From assembly GCA_963718065.1 (NCBI GenBank), contig CAVQYE010000015.1, positions 118,658 to 182,657 on the forward strand: a DNA stretch of 64,000 nt, read 5' to 3'. Source of the stretch: CAVPGP01 sp963718065 (GTDB lineage: Bacteria > Actinomycetota > Thermoleophilia > Gaiellales > Gaiellaceae). Shown here one piece after another: positions 60,699 through 64,000 of the stretch (position 1 is the first letter of the stretch; the number at the start of each line of letters is the position of its first letter). Made by a program: the position numbers and the translations under genes. Below the pieces are notes generated by a model that made no database searches, was not told the DNA's origin, and saw only the letters and a program-made list of their open reading frames with translations.

Positions 60699-61874
60699 AT
60701 GGCGGCGGCGCTCAATGGGGTCAGGGTTCTCGATCTGGGTCAGATGATCACGGGGCCGCTGACGACGCGACTGCTGGCGGACATGGGTGCAAGCGTCGTC
60801 AAGATCGAAAACCCCGAGGGTGGCGACCTGTTCCGGGCGTTCCGCGGCGGGCGTTACGGCGGGTCGTTCATCTCCTACAACCGCAACAAGCGCAGCCTCA
60901 CGCTGAATCTGCGTCACGCCCAGGGCAAAGCGATTGCGCTGAAGCTCATTGCGCAGGCCGACGTTCTGGTGGATAACTTTCGCCCCTACGTCATGGCCGA
61001 TCTGGGCCTGGACCGGGATACGCTCGCGGCGGTCAATCCACGGCTGATCCATGCGTCCATTACCGGTTTCGGAGCTGACGGGCCCTACGCTCAGCGCCCT
61101 GCGTACGACACGGTGGGCGTTGCGCTCTCGGGCATGGGCAGTCTGTTTTTCGATCCCGAGGACCCTCAGGTGTGCGGGCCGACGCTGGCCGACAACGTCA
61201 CCGGCATGACTGCCTGCCAGGGCATACTGGGGGCGCTGTACGAGCGGGAGCGCACGGGCAGGGGCTGCCGGGTCGAGGTCAACATGGTCGAGGCGATGAT
61301 CGCGTTCATGCCCGATCCGTTCTCGAACTATTACCAGACGGGTACGGCGCAAGGCCTGTACACGCGCTCATCAGTGTCGCAGTCCTACGCGCTGCGTTGC
61401 AGCGACGGAAAGCTGATCGCGGTGCACTTGTCCTCCCCGGACAAGTTCTGGCGGGGGCTGCTGCGGGCGATCGAGCGGCCGGAGCTGGGGGCCGATGCGC
61501 GCTTCACCGAGCGCCCGGATCGCACCGAGCACTACCAGATACTGCGCGCGGAGCTGGCGAAGTCGTTTGTGAAGCGGCCGCTGGCCGAGTGGATGGCCAG
61601 ACTGAGCGCGGAGGATGTGCCGTTTGCCCCGGTGTATGCGATCGAAGAGGTCGAGCATGATCCCCAGGTGCGCCACCTGGGCACCTTCTACGAAATCAAG
61701 CATCCGACCCAGGGGCCGCAGAAGGGAATCCAGCCGCCGGTGCGTTTTGACGGTGAGCGCGGGCCGGTGCATTCGGCGGCGCCCACGCTTGGCGAACACA
61801 CCGATGCGGTGCTGGCGGAGCTGGGCATCGGCGGGGAGGAGATAGCGCGCCTGCGCGCGGCCGGGACCGTCTAG
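60699..61874 (+). CDS. CaiB/BaiF-family (class III) CoA-transferase
   Basis: The 391-residue enzyme has GVRVLDLGQMITGPLTTRLL ADMGASVVKIENPEGGDLFR, NKRSLTLNLRHAQGKAIALK, DNFRPYVMADLGLD and TLADNVTGMTACQGILGALY ERERTGRG. The Asp in LADN is the likely catalytic residue. It moves CoA between carboxylic acids. GGAGGGAG precedes the ATG. With the next gene it probably activates an aromatic or branched acid. Confidence 0.92.
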   Translation: MAAALNGVRVLDLGQMITGPLTTRLLADMGASVVKIENPEGGDLFRAFRGGRYGGSFISYNRNKRSLTLNLRHAQGKAIALKLIAQADVLVDNFRPYVMADLGLDRDTLAAVNPRLIHASITGFGADGPYAQRPAYDTVGVALSGMGSLFFDPEDPQVCGPTLADNVTGMTACQGILGALYERERTGRGCRVEVNMVEAMIAFMPDPFSNYYQTGTAQGLYTRSSVSQSYALRCSDGKLIAVHLSSPDKFWRGLLRAIERPELGADARFTERPDRTEHYQILRAELAKSFVKRPLAEWMARLSAEDVPFAPVYAIEEVEHDPQVRHLGTFYEIKHPTQGPQKGIQPPVRFDGERGPVHSAAPTLGEHTDAVLAELGIGGEEIARLRAAGTV

Positions 61875-61937
61875 GCGGGCGGGGCAAGGGATTCATGGGA
61901 AGCATAAGCGGTTTTTGACAAGAGGAGCGGTAAGGAC

Positions 61938-62799
61938 ATGGCTGCATACGAGTACCAGAACGTGAAGGTGGAGATTCGCAACGGCATTGCCTGGACGATG
62001 CTCAATCGTCCGGAGAAGCGCAACGCGATGAGCCCGGCGCTGCATGACGAGATGGATGACGCGCTGGCGCGGCTGGAGCACGACGATGAGGTCAAGGTGG
62101 TGGTGGTCTCGGGGACCGGGGGCAATTTCAGCGCGGGCCAGGACCTGAAGACGTTCTTCAGGGAGCTGGAGAACAAGCCCTACGAGAGGGCCAAGGCGGC
62201 GGAGGCGGCCAACCGCTGGCGCTGGGCGCGGCTGTACCAGTACAACAAGCCCACCATCGCGATGGTGCACGGCTATTGCGTGGGGGGTGCGTTCATGCAG
62301 TTGCTGGCCTGCGATTTTGCGATTGCGGCGGAAAACGCCACGTTTTCGCTCTCGGAGGTGAACTGGGGCATCCTGCCCGGGGCGCTGGTGTCCAAGGCGG
62401 TGGCGGACACGGTGCTGCCGCGCCATGCGCTGTACTACGCCTGCCTGGGCGAGCCCTTCGATGGCAAGGAGGCCGCGCGCATCGGCATGGTGAATTACGC
62501 GGTGCCGGCCAAGCAGTTGCAGAAGGCGACGATCGATCTGGCCGAGCGGCTGATGAAGAAGAGCCCGGCGGTGCTGCAAGGCGACCAAGCAGGCGATCCG
62601 GCACGTACGCACCATGGATGTCATGCAGTCCTACGAATACCTGGCGGTGAAGGGCCAGGCGATCAAGGTCGGGGACACGGAGAATTCCTACAGCACCGGG
62701 ATGAACCAGTTCCTGAACGACAAGAGCTACAAGCCGACCTACGAGCCGTTCCGGCTCAAGGGCTCGCCGGCGAAGAAGCGCTCTGGCGCGGGCAAATGA
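61938..62799 (+). CDS. Crotonase, feruloyl-CoA hydratase/lyase-like, one frameshift
   Basis: EYQNVKVEIRNGIAWTMLNR PEKRNAMSPALHDEMDDALA, GTGGNFSAGQDLKTFFRELE, NKPTIAMVHGYCVGGAFMQL LACDFAI and FSLSEVNWGILPGALVSKAV follow the hydroxycinnamoyl-CoA hydratase/lyase pattern, including the catalytic Glu in SEVNWG. An indel near 62,578 shifts to QAIRHVRTMDVMQSYEYLAV ending KKRSGAGK. About 286 residues. It would split feruloyl- or coumaroyl-CoA to an aldehyde and acetyl-CoA, if the assignment is right. Confidence 0.85.
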
Positions 62800-62842
62800 G
62801 ATCGCGTTCCCTGCCCTTGAAGGGGCGCAGGGAATCGAACCC

Positions 62843-62877
62843 TTCCCCTCCTCCCTCTTGATGCGGGAGGAGGGGAA
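62843..62877 (+). terminator. Strong 13-bp hairpin after the crotonase gene
   Basis: TTCCCCTCCTCCC, loop TCTTGATGC, GGGAGGAGGGGAA: a perfect 13-bp stem. It lacks a U-tract. It stands between the crotonase gene and the receptor gene and may be a terminator or processing/stabilising structure. Confidence 0.6.
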
Positions 62878-62939
62878 CCGGTGACGATTGGACGTTATTT
62901 TCTGGTAGCCTGATCAGCAACTCAATCGAGGACGCCACC

Positions 62940-64000
62940 ATGACAGCGATGAAGTTCGTTTGCGGATTGCTCGCCGCGCTCCTGCTGTACCTCGGGCAAC
63001 GCGGCGTTCGCCCAGCAGTTCTCCGGGCAGGTCGTCACCATGATCGTGAACTACACCGCCGGAGGCCCGACCGACATCGAGGCGCGGATCGTTGCGCGGC
63101 ATCTTCCCAAGTACCTGCAGGGCGTGAAAAGCATCGTCGTGCGCAACGTCGGCGGCGCCGGCGGCAACATCGGCGTGAACCAGCTCGGCGAGGCCTCGGA
63201 GCGGGACAGGCTGAACGTGGGCTATTTCACCTGGGACCCGGTGGACCAGCTGATCCAGAACGAAAGCCTGCACGTGCGCTACAACGACCTCAAGTTCATC
63301 GCCGGGTTCCGCCAGGTGTCGCTGCTCTACATCCGCCGCGACACCCCGCCCGGAATCACCCGGTCGGCGGACGTGGTGAAGGCACCGAACATCAAGGCCG
63401 GCGCGCTGTCGCCGAGCAACCACTCGACGGTGCGCCAGCGCCTGGCGCTCGACCTGCTCGGGGCGAAGTACGAAACCATCGCCGGCTACAAGGGACTGAA
63501 CGAAATCGAGCTGGCGGTGCGCCAGGGCGACCTGAACCTGACCAGCGCCTCGGCGCCGCTCTGGTACGCCTCGGTGAAGCCGAACATGGTCGACACCGGC
63601 ATCGTGATGCCGCTGTTCCAGTACGACTACTTTCGCCCCGACGGCACGCTCGGCCGCAACCCGGACCTGCCCGACGTGCCCGCGTTCAGCGAGGTCTACA
63701 AGGAGGTCAAGGGCCGGGCTGCGGTGCCCAGCGGCGAACGCTGGCAGGCGCTGCAGCTGCTCACCCGCATCATGGACAGCATGTACCGCACGGCGTTCAT
63801 GCCGCCGAATGCGCCGGCAGCGGCGGTGGAGGAGATGCGCGCGGCGTTCGAGAAACTGGCGAACGACGCGGAGTTCAGCGCCGACTACGAGAAGGTGGTG
63901 AGGACCAAGCCGCGCTTCGTCATCGGCGCCCCGGGCGAAGCGATCATCTCGGAACTGGGCAAGGTCCAGCCCTCGTTCGTGAGTTTTCTGCGCAAGTACA
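62940..64000 (+). CDS. Bug/TctC-type tripartite tricarboxylate transporter receptor, partial, frameshifted
   Basis: I translated this by hand because it runs off the window. MTAMKFVCGLLAALLLYLG is the signal peptide, then one extra G near 62,997 and NAAFAQQFSGQVVTMIVNYT, AGGPTDIEARIVARHLPKYL, VVRNVGGAGGNIGVNQLGEA. The rest (GDLNLTSASAPLWYASVKPN, VSFLRKY at the edge) has the Bug fold pattern. Periplasmic receptor for an organic acid, plausibly linked to the CoA-transferase and crotonase genes upstream. The gene is almost complete at the edge. Confidence 0.85.
   Translation, partial: MTAMKFVCGLLAALLLYLGQRGVRPAVLRAGRHHDRELHRRRPDRHRGADRCAASSQVPAGREKHRRAQRRRRRRQHRREPARRGLGAGQAERGLFHLGPGGPADPERKPARALQRPQVHRRVPPGVAALHPPRHPARNHPVGGRGEGTEHQGRRAVAEQPLDGAPAPGARPARGEVRNHRRLQGTERNRAGGAPGRPEPDQRLGAALVRLGEAEHGRHRHRDAAVPVRLLSPRRHARPQPGPARRARVQRGLQGGQGPGCGAQRRTLAGAAAAHPHHGQHVPHGVHAAECAGSGGGGDARGVRETGERRGVQRRLREGGEDQAALRHRRPGRSDHLGTGQGPALVREFSAQV

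Overview
The window looks like a metagenome-style contig that joins two unrelated genomes at about position 48,580. Positions 1 to about 48,580 carry the conserved actinobacterial block tig-clpP-clpX ... valS-folC ... ndk ... mreB/C/D-mrdA-rodA ... rne-rplU-rpmA-obg-nadD-rsfS, almost all on the minus strand, with very high GC, many GTG/TTG starts and 4-nt stop/start overlaps. A deep-branching actinobacterium such as a Thermoleophilia member is my inference. From about 48,590 to 64,000 the genes are those of a betaproteobacterium (Burkholderiales-like): tsaD, an RND metal efflux set, rpsU-yqeY-dnaG-rpoD, a CaiB/BaiF CoA-transferase, a feruloyl-CoA hydratase/lyase-like crotonase and a Bug-type solute receptor. 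Two genes (a TGS-type GTPase and tsaD) are both cut at the join, which argues for an assembly chimera rather than gene transfer.

Layout, left part. 1-4,800: start of sucA (cut by the window edge), small membrane proteins, GNAT acetyltransferases, a DUF1028 protein and a DUF2934 protein. 4,816-11,400: a bidirectional terminator, tRNA-Ala(GGC), then rsfS, nadD, obg, rpmA, rplU and an RNase E/G with Arg-rich repeats. 11,400-21,400: cell-shape genes rodA, mrdA, mreD, mreC and mreB, interrupted by an ArsR/SRPBCC pair, an FAD-linked oxidase and an HxlR regulator. 21,400-28,380: maf, two related methyltransferases, ndk, a zinc-ribbon membrane protein, folC and valS. 43,398-48,580: clpX, clpP, tig, a nitroreductase, a YCII protein and the truncated GTPase.

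The most interesting stretch is an accessory island (about 28,480-43,330) lying between valS and clpX, genes normally near each other in actinobacteria. Its left edge is a 172-bp imperfect palindrome whose arm differences are all G-U compatible in the plus-strand RNA. It holds aceA-aceB-gntR (glyoxylate shunt with its own regulator), a dipeptide/oligopeptide ABC importer with gamma-glutamyltransferase, a split TauE/SafE pair with a second GntR regulator, a two-component system, and a 45-residue Cys-rich peptide. Three promoters here share a 17-bp spacer and GGATCC-centred palindromes (best copy TTTCGGATCCGAAA), suggesting one regulon linking the glyoxylate shunt, peptide import and the peptide gene.

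A second repeat family, pairs of 53-bp units at a fixed 79-bp period, occurs at 25,789 and 47,399.

Many single-base indels break genes, especially between 32.2 and 43.0 kb and in the betaproteobacterial part. Encoded motifs stay intact across frames, so most look like sequencing errors rather than decay. Broken genes are annotated at full span with the frame changes noted.
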